The notes beneath the pieces were generated by a model, which saw only the letters and a program-made list of their open reading frames with translations, did not search any database and was not told the origin of the DNA. Source: Prevotella sp. KH2C16 (GTDB lineage: Bacteria; Bacteroidota; Bacteroidia; Bacteroidales; Bacteroidaceae). Taken from it: DNA of 64,000 bases. The stretch lies in the NCBI RefSeq assembly GCF_900113305.1, contig NZ_FOOW01000009.1, positions 1 to 64,000 of the forward strand, given 5' to 3'. The number at the start of each line of letters is the position of its first letter. The stretch's first letter is position 1. A program made the position numbers and the translations under genes. This document shows, one piece after another, positions 9,428 to 18,339 of this stretch.

Positions 9428-10593
9428 TTTTTCTTATGTAAGGTTATTACTGTGATTTCACTCGGCATACCGAAGCGGAAAGGCACTACGCCGCCCAGTC
9501 CGGCATTCACATAGAGATAGCGACCGGACTGCTCGTAGAGCCCCTTGTCTTCGCCCATCATGAGCATCGTGGGACGGAATCCGAAGATACTCAGCTGTCC
9601 TCCGTGGGTATGTCCGCTCAAGGTGAGCTGTGCCGTAGACTCCGGCAGTATGGATTGCCGCCATGCCGAGGGATCATGCTGGAGCATGACGACAAAGGCT
9701 CCATCGGACACCGTCGACAGAGTTTTCCGCAAATCCGCCTTGTCGGGATGAGGAGCCACTCCCCCGTTTTCCTCTCCGGCGATGACGAGGGAGTCTTTCC
9801 CGCGATGGATACTACGATGCTCGTTCAACAGTAAGTCCCATCCGAACTGGCGTTCGAGGGATATGATTTCCTGCTCATTGGATACTTTTACGGTCGAATC
9901 AGCCTTGATATAGGTGCTGTAGTCATGATTTCCCAGGATGGAATAGACGCCGTCCTTGGCCTTCAGGGAGGACAAGATGCCCTGCAAGGGATACAATTCC
10001 GACGGCTGGATATTCTGAATGTCGCCGGTGAAGACTATTGCGTCCGCATGCTGAGCATTGATACTGTCCACCGCCCTGAGAAGAATTTTCTTTCTCTTGC
10101 CCGTAAAGGTCCCCACATGGGCATCCGAAAAGTGAACGATGCGATAGCCGTCGAAGGCGTCAGGAAGGTCGGCAAACTCCAAATTCACATGGTTGACATC
10201 AAGTTTGTGGAAACCTGCCGTATATCCGTAGACGAAGACATAGACTCCGAACAGACTGGCAAAGACTCCTATCAGATTTCCCCAGTTATGACGGCTGTGG
10301 GTTATCTTACACCAGAGATGCCCCAGAAAGGAGAACAAGGCGAATACGGCTTTGGGACCAACAAAAAGTCCCACCAACGCCAAATACATATTCAGCAGTT
10401 TCAGATCGTCAGGCACGAAGTTCTTGATGGTTGCCAAAGCGATGGAGTAAACGAGCATCAAGATTCCCGGAAGCAGCCAGAGCAGGCGTCTCCAGAAGCC
10501 GTATTTATAGCGTCGGCGCAAGTAGTAAATGTCGAAATAGATTTCCGGCAATACGATTGCTAATATGATTGGAAATATGATTCGTGCTATCAT
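9424..10593 (-). CDS. Membrane-anchored calcineurin-like metallophosphoesterase (YaeI type)
   Basis: 389 aa. Four hydrophobic segments (about 1-20, 37-58, 68-95, 106-125) precede a complete calcineurin-like phosphoesterase domain: HFSDAHVG (D157, H159), FTGD (D191), GNHD (N222, H223), LQHDP (H306) and SGHTHGGQ (H328, H330), together the dinuclear metal ligands. Related YaeI/YkuE-type enzymes act on phospholipid or lipid-linked phosphates; the coupling to plsC fits a lipid substrate but does not prove it. It lies 35 bp downstream of the dihydroorotase gene on the same strand. Confidence 0.9.
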   Translation of the reverse strand: MIARIIFPIILAIVLPEIYFDIYYLRRRYKYGFWRRLLWLLPGILMLVYSIALATIKNFVPDDLKLLNMYLALVGLFVGPKAVFALFSFLGHLWCKITHSRHNWGNLIGVFASLFGVYVFVYGYTAGFHKLDVNHVNLEFADLPDAFDGYRIVHFSDAHVGTFTGKRKKILLRAVDSINAQHADAIVFTGDIQNIQPSELYPLQGILSSLKAKDGVYSILGNHDYSTYIKADSTVKVSNEQEIISLERQFGWDLLLNEHRSIHRGKDSLVIAGEENGGVAPHPDKADLRKTLSTVSDGAFVVMLQHDPSAWRQSILPESTAQLTLSGHTHGGQLSIFGFRPTMLMMGEDKGLYEQSGRYLYVNAGLGGVVPFRFGMPSEITVITLHKKK

Positions 10594-10628
10594 TGCTTCA
10601 AAACAATAGACTTAAATCCGCCCTTCAC

Positions 10629-11960
10629 TCATCGGAACTTTATTTCCTGGCCGCTGGAATTCTCGTCAAAGACCCCCTCATTATATATAAGGTGCCCGTT
10701 GCAGAAGGTCTGGCGAACCCTCCATTGGTACTCATGACCTATCATCGGGCTCCACTTGCACTTGCTCTGTATGACATCCTTCGTTACCTTCCAAGGTCTA
10801 TCGTTGCAGACAATCACCAGGTCGGCGGCATACCCCTGGCGGATAAAACCACGCTCCCGCACGCCGAACAGGGTGGCCGGATGATGGCACATAAGTGCCG
10901 CGATGTCAGCAATGGTCAATATGCCCTCGTCTGCCAGCTCCAACATCGTGGAAAGGGAAAACTGAATCATGGGCATACCGGAAGCTGCTCTTGCACATCC
11001 GCCCTGCTTTTCACTCAGAAGATGAGGGGCATGATCTGTGCCCACCGTGAATATCTTTCCGTTTACGAGTCCTCTCCGAAGGGCTTCCCGGTCATGGGAA
11101 GTCTTGACGGCGGGATTACATTTGATGAGTGCCCCCAGCGTTTCGTAGTCCTTGTCGCAGAAATAGAGGTGAGCTATCACGGCCTCGGCTGTGATTGCCG
11201 GTTCCTGTCCGAAGAATTCCAGCTCACGGGCCGTAGTCAGATGAGCCACATGTAGGCGGGTACCGTATTTTCTTGCGAGAGCCACCGCGTGCGCCGTAGA
11301 GTCATAGCAGGCTTCCTCGCTCCGAATCATAGGATGCAGCCGTATCTCCGGGTCATCGCCATACTCGGTTCTGGCCTTCTGCATATTTGCATTGATTTGC
11401 CGTGTATCCTCGCAATGAGTCATCACGGGAAGCCCCAGCTCTGCGGCCGTGCTGAATATCCGCTGCAAGGATTCCTGCCTGTCTACGAGCATATTGCCCG
11501 TCGAAGCACCCATGAAAAGCTTGATGCCTGGTATCCGATGACGGTCTAAATCCCTAAACAAAACACTGTTGTCATTGGTCGCCCCGAAGAAGAAACTATA
11601 GTTGACATGGCTCTTCTGCCTTGCGAGTTCAAACTTTTCCACCAAGGTTTCGAGCGAACATGTGCCGGGCTTTGTGTTCGGCATATCGAAAAAAGAGGTA
11701 ATTCCTCCATACGCCGCGGCGCGACTTTCGCTCTCAATATCAGCCTTCTCAGCCAATCCTGGCTCACGGAAATGCACATGCTCGTCTATCACGCCAGGCA
11801 AAATGAAACACCCCGTAGCATCTACCTCTTTGTCGTAGTTTCCACGGGGAGCATCCTCGCCTTCCTTGATTCGGGCTATCTGCTCGCCCTCTATCACGAT
11901 TGAACCTCGATAGGTCCGGCCTTCATTGACTATTGTTCCACCATAAATCAGTATTGACAT
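10629..11960 (-). CDS. pyrC: Dihydroorotase
   Basis: 443 aa, class I amidohydrolase size. The first metal-binding motif DEHVHFREPG (H61, H63) follows the small N-terminal beta-sandwich, and GTDHAPH near residue 310 gives the catalytic Asp. It interconverts carbamoyl-aspartate and dihydroorotate, step three of pyrimidine synthesis. The hydantoinase relatives are the alternative, but the HFREPG motif is typical of dihydroorotase. It starts 12 bp after the DUF4369 gene and is followed by the phosphoesterase gene, so it probably belongs to a transcription unit starting at the promoter at 12800-12807. Confidence 0.92.
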   Translation of the reverse strand: MSILIYGGTIVNEGRTYRGSIVIEGEQIARIKEGEDAPRGNYDKEVDATGCFILPGVIDEHVHFREPGLAEKADIESESRAAAYGGITSFFDMPNTKPGTCSLETLVEKFELARQKSHVNYSFFFGATNDNSVLFRDLDRHRIPGIKLFMGASTGNMLVDRQESLQRIFSTAAELGLPVMTHCEDTRQINANMQKARTEYGDDPEIRLHPMIRSEEACYDSTAHAVALARKYGTRLHVAHLTTARELEFFGQEPAITAEAVIAHLYFCDKDYETLGALIKCNPAVKTSHDREALRRGLVNGKIFTVGTDHAPHLLSEKQGGCARAASGMPMIQFSLSTMLELADEGILTIADIAALMCHHPATLFGVRERGFIRQGYAADLVIVCNDRPWKVTKDVIQSKCKWSPMIGHEYQWRVRQTFCNGHLIYNEGVFDENSSGQEIKFR

Positions 11961-11972
11961 ACGGGCTTGTTG

Positions 11973-12776
11973 TTATTCTGCTGGCTTTGCAAGCTCGCTC
12001 GGAGTCGGAGCCGGCTGTGCAGGAACAGGCTGCGCCACCTGCGGAGATGCCGGAGCATGAGGAGCCACGGCAGGCACATCCTTCATTCCATTCATAATCT
12101 GCTGATTCTCCTGTGCCTTTTCATAATAGTCCTTCACATAAGGATCATTCTTGAAATTATCCGTTGCCTTGCTCATAATATCTTCTATCCAAGGGTCAAG
12201 CATAGGATACTCATTAGGAATCGTTACCAGGAAAAACACTCCCGGTCCCAGCACATTGTCAAAATTCTCCGTAACAAAAGAGGTTACCAGTTGGTCTTCT
12301 TCCTGCGAAAGGCGGTTAGCCTCGGCATTCAGGCGCACATTCACCTCCTGCATGTCGCTGCCGTTCATGATGGCCTGGTCATGCTGATGAATAAGGTCGG
12401 CCTGCCGGTTTTTCAACTGACTGTATTTATTGAAGAACTTGAAGAGCTTGTCATTATAAGGCGTTCCGCTCACGGTCTGCTGGGTATTGTCGAGCTTGAT
12501 GACGATGTCTCCTCCCTCAATGACAAGAGGGATGATGCTCTGATGATCCAGAAAGATGCTTGCCATGCGCACGGTGTCCACGGAGCCGGCAAACGCAAAC
12601 TGGCCATGCACCACATCGCAGGAGTCTAAATTCTTGAAGTCGTTGTTCTTCAGAACCTTCAGATACAGCTTCTGACCATCCAAAGTCGAGATATTGGACG
12701 AGCCTTGAATATTGAATGAACTCGCACACGAAGTGAGAGACAGCAGAGAGACAAATGCGTATATAACCTTATTCAT
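11973..12776 (-). CDS. DUF4369-domain lipoprotein
   Basis: 267 aa. A short hydrophobic leader ends in the lipobox LTSC (Cys17), so it is an envelope lipoprotein. The following beta-rich region (LDGQKLYLKVLKN ... LDSCDVVHGQFAFAG) matches the DUF4369 domain found at the N-terminus of many Bacteroidota thioredoxin-like proteins, but here no thioredoxin domain follows. A helical middle and a Pro/Ala-rich tail (about residues 235-267) complete it. Function unknown. It is first in a unit with pyrC. Confidence 0.8.
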   Translation of the reverse strand: MNKVIYAFVSLLSLTSCASSFNIQGSSNISTLDGQKLYLKVLKNNDFKNLDSCDVVHGQFAFAGSVDTVRMASIFLDHQSIIPLVIEGGDIVIKLDNTQQTVSGTPYNDKLFKFFNKYSQLKNRQADLIHQHDQAIMNGSDMQEVNVRLNAEANRLSQEEDQLVTSFVTENFDNVLGPGVFFLVTIPNEYPMLDPWIEDIMSKATDNFKNDPYVKDYYEKAQENQQIMNGMKDVPAVAPHAPASPQVAQPVPAQPAPTPSELAKPAE

Positions 12777-12799
12777 ATAATCCGAAATGTTCTGAATAG

Positions 12800-12807
12800 C
12801 AAAGATA
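12800..12807 (-). promoter_or_regulatory. Promoter -7 box for the DUF4369-pyrC unit
   Basis: TATCTTTG on the minus strand, 23 bp before the ATG at 12776. Confidence 0.6.
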
Positions 12808-12866
12808 ACACCTATTATTGAACTATAAAAAATATTTTATGGAATTTAAAGGATATTTCCTCTCTT

Positions 12867-13295
12867 TTAAGTATTTTTTGTTTTATTCAATTCGTAATTG
12901 ATGCGATGCGTGGTATAGAGCTCCAGCAAGGCGGCAATGAGCAGCAGAATTACCCATTTATTGTATACATAGCTCAGATAGGCATAGTATCCCGAGCCGT
13001 CCTGACTCTTGAACAAGGGCAGCAGATACTGGTAGGCCGTGTCGACCATGAGGAATCCCGACAGGATGAAGAGAATGTCGGCGATGGCCTGAATGCGCTT
13101 GAGACGCTTCACGACAAGATCGCTCCCCTCGTAAGTCTGCATCAGCTGCATCAGCGTAAAGAGGATTACTCCCAGGAGGAACACCCAGCACACCACCTTT
13201 TGCTGCCACATGAACACGAAGCAGCCGGCGCCTGCGACCATCAGCACACCCCCTATCAGGAACAATATGCCTTGCGTCTTATTCAGTTGTTTCAT
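12867..13295 (-). CDS. Four-helix membrane protein, unknown function
   Basis: 142 aa with hydrophobic segments at about 9-29, 34-50, 72-92 and 111-129. No family is recognised. The start codon lies inside the 3' end of the FtsB/DivIC-like gene (17-bp overlap), so the pair is translationally coupled and the protein may assist at the envelope. Nothing else in the sequence indicates its role. Confidence 0.75.
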   Translation of the reverse strand: MKQLNKTQGILFLIGGVLMVAGAGCFVFMWQQKVVCWVFLLGVILFTLMQLMQTYEGSDLVVKRLKRIQAIADILFILSGFLMVDTAYQYLLPLFKSQDGSGYYAYLSYVYNKWVILLLIAALLELYTTHRINYELNKTKNT

Positions 13296-13620
13296 TTTTA
13301 CTCGTTTCTACCGGGTCTTCATCCGTACTCAGCACATAGACATCCTCGTCGTCAGCCTTCATGAAATAATGCTCACGGGCTATTTTCTCTATCGACTTGC
13401 GGTCGTTCTTCAGACCCTTGAGCAGCTTCGTGGTGGCCTCGTTCTGGGCGTTATACTTGTCGATTTCGTCCTGAAGGGCATCTATCTGAAGCTCGTACTG
13501 CACGCGCTTCATGAAGCTGTTCTCATCGAGAAACCCCACGATGGCAACGCCCAGCACGATCACTATCAAATATTTGTAGTGGCTCAGGAAACTCCATATG
13601 ACTCCAAACCGGCTGCTCAT
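13279..13620 (-). CDS. FtsB/DivIC-family septum formation protein
   Basis: 113 aa from the ATG at 13620. Layout is that of the FtsB/DivIC family: short cytoplasmic N-terminus, one membrane helix (about 17-31), a periplasmic coiled coil (about 36-75) and the family motif IEKIAREHYFMK (about 78-89), then an acidic tail. These bitopic proteins pair with FtsL-like partners and activate septal peptidoglycan synthesis. A longer frame reaching 13911 exists, but it would run antisense through dnaX and removes the expected N-terminus, so the internal ATG was chosen. The promoter at 13640-13647 supports this start. Confidence 0.9.
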   Translation of the reverse strand: MSSRFGVIWSFLSHYKYLIVIVLGVAIVGFLDENSFMKRVQYELQIDALQDEIDKYNAQNEATTKLLKGLKNDRKSIEKIAREHYFMKADDEDVYVLSTDEDPVETSKNETTE

Positions 13621-13639
13621 AATATTCTCTATTCGGATG

Positions 13640-13647
13640 CAAAAATA
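13640..13647 (-). promoter_or_regulatory. Promoter -7 box for the FtsB/DivIC-like gene
   Basis: TATTTTTG on the minus strand, 20 bp before the ATG at 13620, in the 90-bp divergent region shared with dnaX. Confidence 0.55.
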
Positions 13648-13657
13648 AAAAAAAGAA

Positions 13658-13688
13658 TTGATATTCTCGACTTTTTTACTTACTTTTG
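13658..13688 (+). promoter_or_regulatory. dnaX promoter (TTG-N20-TACTTTTG)
   Basis: A TTG at 13658-13660 is followed after 20 bp by TACTTTTG at 13681-13688, a full match to the Bacteroidota -33/-7 layout. It lies 22 bp before the dnaX ATG. Confidence 0.7.
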
Positions 13689-13710
13689 CAACATAAATCC
13701 CAAAAACCCT

Positions 13711-15474
13711 ATGGAAGAATACATTGTTTCGGCAAGGAAATACCGCCCCATGACCTTCGACTCGGTCGTCGGGCAGACAGCCCTTACCACCACGCTGAAG
13801 AACGCGGTGAAGAGCGGCAAGCTTGCCCATGCCTATCTTTTCTGCGGCCCAAGGGGCGTGGGAAAGACCACCTGCGCCCGCATCTTTGCCAAGGCCATCA
13901 ACTGCCAGCATCCCAGTGCCGAGGGAGAGGCCTGCAACGAGTGCGAGTCATGTAAGGCCTTTAACGAGCAGAGGTCGTATAACATCTTCGAGTTGGACGC
14001 TGCCAGCAACAACTCCGTGGAGAACATCAAGACCCTGATGGATCAGACGCGCATCCCGCCGCAGGTGGGGCGCTACAAGGTGTTCATCATCGACGAGGTG
14101 CACATGCTCTCCACGGCGGCCTTCAACGCATTCCTGAAGACGCTCGAGGAGCCGCCTGCCCATGTCGTCTTCATCCTCGCCACCACCGAGAAGCACAAGA
14201 TTCTGCCGACGATCATCAGCCGCTGCCAGATTTACGACTTCCAGCGCATGACCGTCCCGGAAATCGCAGACCACCTGAAAATGGTGGCTGGACGGGAAAA
14301 CATCAGCTATGAGGAGGAAGCCCTGAACATCATTGCCGAGAAGGCAGACGGCGGCATGCGCGACGCGCTCTCCATCTTCGACCAGGCGGCGAGCTTCTCG
14401 CAGGGCAACATCACCTATCAGAAGGTGATAGAAGACCTGAATGTGCTCGACAGCGACAACTATTTCCGCATCATCGACCTGGCTCTCGGGAACAAAGTGC
14501 CCGACATCATGCTCCTGCTCAACGCGCTCATCACCAAGGGATTCGATGCCGGCCTGCTCGTCAACGGGCTCGCCTCGCATGTGCGAGATGTGATGATGGC
14601 GAAGGATGCGCAGACGCTACCACTACTCGAGGTGAGCGAGCAGCAGAGGCAGAAGTTCCTGCAGCAGGCTCAGAAGTGCCCTACACCTTTTTTATATAAG
14701 GCTCTGGAAATCCTGAACCGCTGTGATGTGAACTACCGGCAGAGCTCCAACAAGCGGCTGCTGGTGGAGCTCACGCTCATCGAGGTGGCCCAGATCACCC
14801 AGCCCGACGACGACAAGCCTGGCGCGGGGCGCAGCCCCAGACGACTGAAATCCCTGTTCAAGAATCTCATGGCTCCTCAACCTAAGGCGGCTCCGCAGGT
14901 GGCTGCCGAGGAGAAGCCCGTGGTGCGCCAGACGAAGGCGACGCACCACCGGGAAGAGAAACCCCTGCCTTCAACACAGCCCACGGCCACTCCAAGTCCG
15001 AAACCCCGGCTGAAGTTCGGGAACATAGGCCTCACCTTCAGCAATCTTCTCAATGACGGGGACACGGGAGCAAAGGAAGAATCCGACGAACCGATAACTG
15101 CCAAGAAAAAGGAGTTTGACGACGACGAGCTGGCTCACCAGTGGATGTCGATGTGCCTGCGGATGGAAAAGACCAATCTCGTAGGCCTGGCTCAGCGCAT
15201 GAAAAACCTCACGCCCGTCATTCTGCATTATCCCGAAATCGAAGTGGTCGTAGACAACTCCGTACTCCTCGACCAGCTCAACGGCATCAGGCTGCGCATA
15301 GAGAAGACGATAAAAATCAGTCTCGACAACAGCGACCTGAAACTGCACCTCCGACTGGCAACGCCGGAAGAGTTCAAGCCTATCCTCAACAACCGGGAAA
15401 TCTTTGAGAAGCTTAGGAAAGAGAATCCCGCGCTGGAAAAGCTGAGCACCGCACTCAACCTCGAACTTAGCTGA
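13711..15474 (+). CDS. dnaX: DNA polymerase III subunit gamma/tau
   Basis: 587 aa from the ATG at 13711; an upstream extension to 13210 would be antisense to the FtsB-like gene and is rejected. It is the motor of the clamp loader. Visible: Walker A GPRGVGKT (46-53), zinc cysteines C65, C75, C78, C81, Walker B IIDEVHML (about 126-133), sensor-1 ILATTEKHK and the arginine-finger SRC motif (170-172). After domain III come a Pro/Lys-rich linker and a C-terminal helical region ending at residue 587. No clear A-rich slippery site was found, so a shorter gamma form is not predicted. Confidence 0.97.
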   Translation: MEEYIVSARKYRPMTFDSVVGQTALTTTLKNAVKSGKLAHAYLFCGPRGVGKTTCARIFAKAINCQHPSAEGEACNECESCKAFNEQRSYNIFELDAASNNSVENIKTLMDQTRIPPQVGRYKVFIIDEVHMLSTAAFNAFLKTLEEPPAHVVFILATTEKHKILPTIISRCQIYDFQRMTVPEIADHLKMVAGRENISYEEEALNIIAEKADGGMRDALSIFDQAASFSQGNITYQKVIEDLNVLDSDNYFRIIDLALGNKVPDIMLLLNALITKGFDAGLLVNGLASHVRDVMMAKDAQTLPLLEVSEQQRQKFLQQAQKCPTPFLYKALEILNRCDVNYRQSSNKRLLVELTLIEVAQITQPDDDKPGAGRSPRRLKSLFKNLMAPQPKAAPQVAAEEKPVVRQTKATHHREEKPLPSTQPTATPSPKPRLKFGNIGLTFSNLLNDGDTGAKEESDEPITAKKKEFDDDELAHQWMSMCLRMEKTNLVGLAQRMKNLTPVILHYPEIEVVVDNSVLLDQLNGIRLRIEKTIKISLDNSDLKLHLRLATPEEFKPILNNREIFEKLRKENPALEKLSTALNLELS

Positions 15475-15504
15475 CGGCAGGACACAGCGCGGCACCCCTT
15501 TTTC

Positions 15505-15587
15505 CAAAAGGCCGCTTTCAAGGGTATTACACACAGCGTGTAAACCCATTACAGGCCGCTTGTAACATGTTTACAAGCGGCCTGTAA
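15505..15587. repeat. 22-bp-phase array I (four 17-bp units, two families)
   Basis: Units start at 15505, 15527, 15549 and 15571, exactly 22 bp apart, each 17 bp with a 5-bp spacer. The first (CAAAAGGCCGCTTTCAA) resembles the family-3 unit seen near 56.0 kb; the other three are TTACA-N7-TGTAA units. The last two are perfect reverse complements, so 15549-15587 can form a 17-bp hairpin with a 5-nt loop. A possible degenerate fifth unit begins at 15593. The array fills the gap between the convergent dnaX and asnA genes and may also end transcription there. Confidence 0.8.
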
Positions 15588-15606
15588 CAATTTCAACAGC
15601 CGTTTA

Positions 15607-16644
15607 TCAGATGAGCCGGATGCCTATTTCGCGACATTCGCGGCGCATGCTGTCGGGCCAGATGCTGGCCTGTATCTCGCCGATGTGCGCCTTGTGGAGC
15701 AATACCATGCAGAGGCGGCTCTGCCCGATACCGCCCCCGATGCTCAAGGGCAGCCGGCCACTGAGCAGCTGCTGGTGGAAATAGAGCTGCTCGCGCCCTT
15801 CCTCGCCTTCCATCTCGAGCTGCCGGAGGAGCGACTCCCTATCTACACGGATGCCCATGCTGGACAGCTCTACCGAGCGTCCCAGTAGCGGATACCAGAT
15901 GAGAATGTCGCCGTTCAGACCCGCCAGACCATTCTCCGCCACGGTCGACCAGTCGTCGTAGTCAGGCGCTCGGCCGTCGTGTTTCTCACCGTTGGAAAGT
16001 CTTCCGCCAATGCCTATCACGAAGACGGCCCCGTATTCTCGGCAGACGGCATCCTCGCGCTCCTTCGGAGTCAGCCCGGGATAGCGCTGCAGGAGCTCCT
16101 CACTGTGGATGAAGTGAATCTTCTCGGGCAGAAAAGGCTTTATGCAGGGATAGGTCTCGCAGGTGAGGAACTCCGTGCGCAGGATGGCGGCGTAGATTCT
16201 CCCCACCACATTCTGGAGGTGAGTCAAGGTGCGCTGGCCGCTGGAAATCACAGCTTCCCAGTCCCACTGGTCCACATAGAGCGAGTGGAGGTTGTCCAGT
16301 TCCTCGTCGGCACGGATGGCGTTCATGTCGGTATAGATGCCGTATCCCTCGTCAATATGATACTCGGCAAGGGTCAGCCGCTTCCATTTCGCCAGCGAAT
16401 GTACCACCTCGGCCTGGCTGTCGGCAAGGTCTTTGATGGGGAATGTAACCGGCCGCTCCACCCCGTTGAGGTCGTCGTTGATGCCGAGCCCCTTCAGGAC
16501 AAACAGCGGCGCCGTAACCCGGCTCAGCCTCAGCTCCGTCGAGAGGTTCTGCTGGAAGAAATTCTTGATCAGCTTGATGCCCTGCTCCGTCTGCCGACCG
16601 TCGAGCAAAACCTCGTAGTCGATGGGCTTTATAAGTCTACTCAT
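15607..16644 (-). CDS. asnA: Aspartate--ammonia ligase
   Basis: 345 aa from the ATG at 16644 (MSRLIKPIDYEVL), the usual size for Bacteroidota AsnA. It makes asparagine from aspartate, ammonia and ATP and belongs to the class II aminoacyl-tRNA-synthetase fold. Recognisable segments: IKLIKNFFQQNLSTELRLSR near the N-terminus, NDDLNGVERPV, LAKWKRLTLAEY, the aspartate-handling VDQWDWE and the C-terminal SIGGGIGQSRLCMVLL (motif 3). A longer frame starting at 16707 would run upstream through the promoter and is rejected. Convergent with dnaX. Confidence 0.95.
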   Translation of the reverse strand: MSRLIKPIDYEVLLDGRQTEQGIKLIKNFFQQNLSTELRLSRVTAPLFVLKGLGINDDLNGVERPVTFPIKDLADSQAEVVHSLAKWKRLTLAEYHIDEGYGIYTDMNAIRADEELDNLHSLYVDQWDWEAVISSGQRTLTHLQNVVGRIYAAILRTEFLTCETYPCIKPFLPEKIHFIHSEELLQRYPGLTPKEREDAVCREYGAVFVIGIGGRLSNGEKHDGRAPDYDDWSTVAENGLAGLNGDILIWYPLLGRSVELSSMGIRVDRESLLRQLEMEGEEGREQLYFHQQLLSGRLPLSIGGGIGQSRLCMVLLHKAHIGEIQASIWPDSMRRECREIGIRLI

Positions 16645-16672
16645 TTCTCGTATGCTTTGTTGCTTTGAAGTG

Positions 16673-16680
16673 CAAAGGTA
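16673..16680 (-). promoter_or_regulatory. asnA promoter -7 box
   Basis: TACCTTTG on the minus strand, 28 bp before the asnA ATG. Confidence 0.6.
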
Positions 16681-16845
16681 ATCAATTATCACTAATCCGC
16701 AAGCCATTTCCCGGAAAAATCGACATTCTGACCGGTTTTCCGGAGCGGCTCCTTCCTTTCTGGCAGCTTGCCGCCCTACGAAGCCGGACAGCCTGAAATC
16801 CTACGGAGGAAAATATTATAAATCGCTAAAAAAATCTCCGGTTTA

Positions 16846-16876
16846 TTGCATATGTCAGAAGAAATAATTACCTTTG
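16846..16876 (+). promoter_or_regulatory. Promoter of tRNA-Arg (TTG-N20-TACCTTTG)
   Basis: TTG at 16846-16848, then 20 bp, then TACCTTTG at 16869-16876. This is the same spacing as the dnaX promoter. The tRNA begins 11 nt after the box. Confidence 0.75.
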
Positions 16877-16886
16877 CAACTGTTTC

Positions 16887-16963
16887 GGCCCCGTAGCTTA
16901 GTTGAATAGAGCGTCAGATTCCGGTTCTGAAGGTCTTGGGTTTGAGTCCCAACGGGGTCACCA
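16887..16963 (+). tRNA. tRNA-Arg (anticodon CCG)
   Basis: The 77-nt cloverleaf folds fully: acceptor GGCCCCG/CGGGGTC (one G-T pair), D arm with GCTTAGTTGAATAGAGC, anticodon stem TCAGA/TCTGA enclosing loop TTCCGGT (anticodon CCG, reading CGG), T arm TTGGG/CCCAA with loop TTTGAGT. Discriminator A is followed by an encoded CCA. pepT starts only 19 bp after the CCA, with no terminator between, so the two may share a transcript. Confidence 0.97.
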
Positions 16964-16982
16964 CACCTAATAAAGGATTACT

Positions 16983-18206
16983 ATGGATATTACCGAACGA
17001 TTCATCAACTATACCAAGTTTGATACGCAGTCGGCCGAAGGCTCGGAAACCGTCCCCAGCACCCCGAAACAACTCATCTTCGCAAAATATCTGAAGGAAG
17101 AGTTGGAAGACGAGGGCTTTACCGATGTGGAAATGGACGACAAGGGTTACATCTACGCAACGCTGAAAGCCAACACCAAGAAGGACATTCCCACCATCGG
17201 CTTTATCTCCCATTACGACACCGCACTGGATGCAAGCGGAGCCGGCATCAAGGCTCGCGTCGTGGAGAACTACGACGGCGGAGACATCCTGCTGTCGCCC
17301 GGCATCGTATCATCACCCGCCAAATTCCCCGAACTTTTGGAGCATAAGGGCGAAGACCTCATCGTTACCGACGGTACGACACTGCTCGGCGCGGACGACA
17401 AGGCGGGCATTGCGGAAATCGTGGAGGCCATGTGCTATCTGCGCGACCACGACGAAATCAAGCACGGCGACATACGCATGGGCTTCAACCCCGACGAGGA
17501 AATCGGCATGGGAGCCCATCACTTCGATGTGGAGAAGTTCGGCTGCGAATGGGCCTATACCATGGACGGCGGCGACATCGGCAACCTGGAATACGAGAAC
17601 TTCAATGCCGCGTCGGCCAAGATTACCATCAAGGGCGTAAGCGTCCACACCGGCTATGCCAAGGGAAAGATGATCAATGCCAGCCGGCTGGCCTGTGAAT
17701 TCAACGGCTACATACCGGAGACCGACATACCGGAGACCACTGAGGGCTATCAGGGCTTCTATCATCTGCTCGGCATCGAGAGCCACTGCGAAGAGGCAAA
17801 GCTCAGCTATATCATCCGCGACCACGACAAGGAGAAGTTTGAAGAGCGCAAGAACTTCGTAGAGGACATCGCCAGGAGGATGAACGAAAAGTATGGCGAA
17901 GGCACCGTGAAGGTGGCCCTGAAGGACCAATACTATAACATGAAGGAGAAGATAGACCCCAACATGCATGTGATAGACATCGTTCTCAAGGCCATGCAGG
18001 ACACCGGCGTAACGCCCAAGGTGGAGCCTATACGCGGCGGAACCGACGGTGCCCAGCTCAGCTTCCGCGGCCTCCCCTGCCCCAATATCTTTGCGGGAGG
18101 CGTGAATTTCCATGGTCCTTACGAGTTTGTTTCCATCCAGGTGATGGAGAAAGCCGTGCAGGTCATCGTGAAGATTTGCGAACTTACCGCCCAGTTCAAC
18201 GACTAA
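16983..18206 (+). CDS. pepT: Peptidase T (tripeptide aminopeptidase)
   Basis: 407 aa, full length for the M20B family. It removes N-terminal residues from tripeptides in the cytoplasm. The dinuclear zinc centre is visible: SHYDT (H77, D79), LGADDKAG (bridging Asp138 or 139), [12 protein letters not shown] (general base E172 and ligand E173) and MDGGDIG (Asp195 region). The C-terminal part contains the conserved [18 protein letters not shown] block and the late ligand region FHGPYEF. No own promoter was seen; it is probably read from the tRNA promoter. Confidence 0.96.
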   Translation: MDITERFINYTKFDTQSAEGSETVPSTPKQLIFAKYLKEELEDEGFTDVEMDDKGYIYATLKANTKKDIPTIGFISHYDTALDASGAGIKARVVENYDGGDILLSPGIVSSPAKFPELLEHKGEDLIVTDGTTLLGADDKAGIAEIVEAMCYLRDHDEIKHGDIRMGFNPDEEIGMGAHHFDVEKFGCEWAYTMDGGDIGNLEYENFNAASAKITIKGVSVHTGYAKGKMINASRLACEFNGYIPETDIPETTEGYQGFYHLLGIESHCEEAKLSYIIRDHDKEKFEERKNFVEDIARRMNEKYGEGTVKVALKDQYYNMKEKIDPNMHVIDIVLKAMQDTGVTPKVEPIRGGTDGAQLSFRGLPCPNIFAGGVNFHGPYEFVSIQVMEKAVQVIVKICELTAQFND

Positions 18207-18235
18207 CGGCACCCCGAGTGCTCTGCTTGACAAAG

Positions 18236-18280
18236 AAAGGCAAAAGGGTGAAGGCATGCCGGTCGCTCTTTTGCCTTTTT
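18236..18280 (+). terminator. Terminator after pepT
   Basis: A perfect 11-bp inverted repeat (AAAGGCAAAAG at 18236-18246, CTTTTGCCTTT at 18268-18278) ends in a T run, 30 bp after the pepT stop. Confidence 0.65.
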
Positions 18281-18339
18281 GCTTTCCAAGTTTCCGCCGA
18301 TTCCAACTATCATCCTTTCACCCATATAGAACAACAAAG

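Noticed and set aside
13210..13710. Upstream extension of dnaX
   Set aside because: It would run antisense through the FtsB-like gene and past the dnaX promoter; residues before MEEYIVSARKYRP are not DnaX-like.
13621..13911. Upstream extension of the FtsB/DivIC-like gene
   Set aside because: It lies antisense in dnaX and upstream of the promoter box; the family N-terminus begins at 13620.
15061..15120. Programmed frameshift site in dnaX
   Set aside because: The A-rich stretch near 15105 (AAGAAAAAGG) is not a classic A-AAA-AAG slippery heptamer in frame and no downstream hairpin was evident.
16734..16742. Short inverted repeat near asnA (CCGGAAAA/TTTTCCGG)
   Set aside because: Eight-bp arms with no T run and no gene end nearby; too weak to call.
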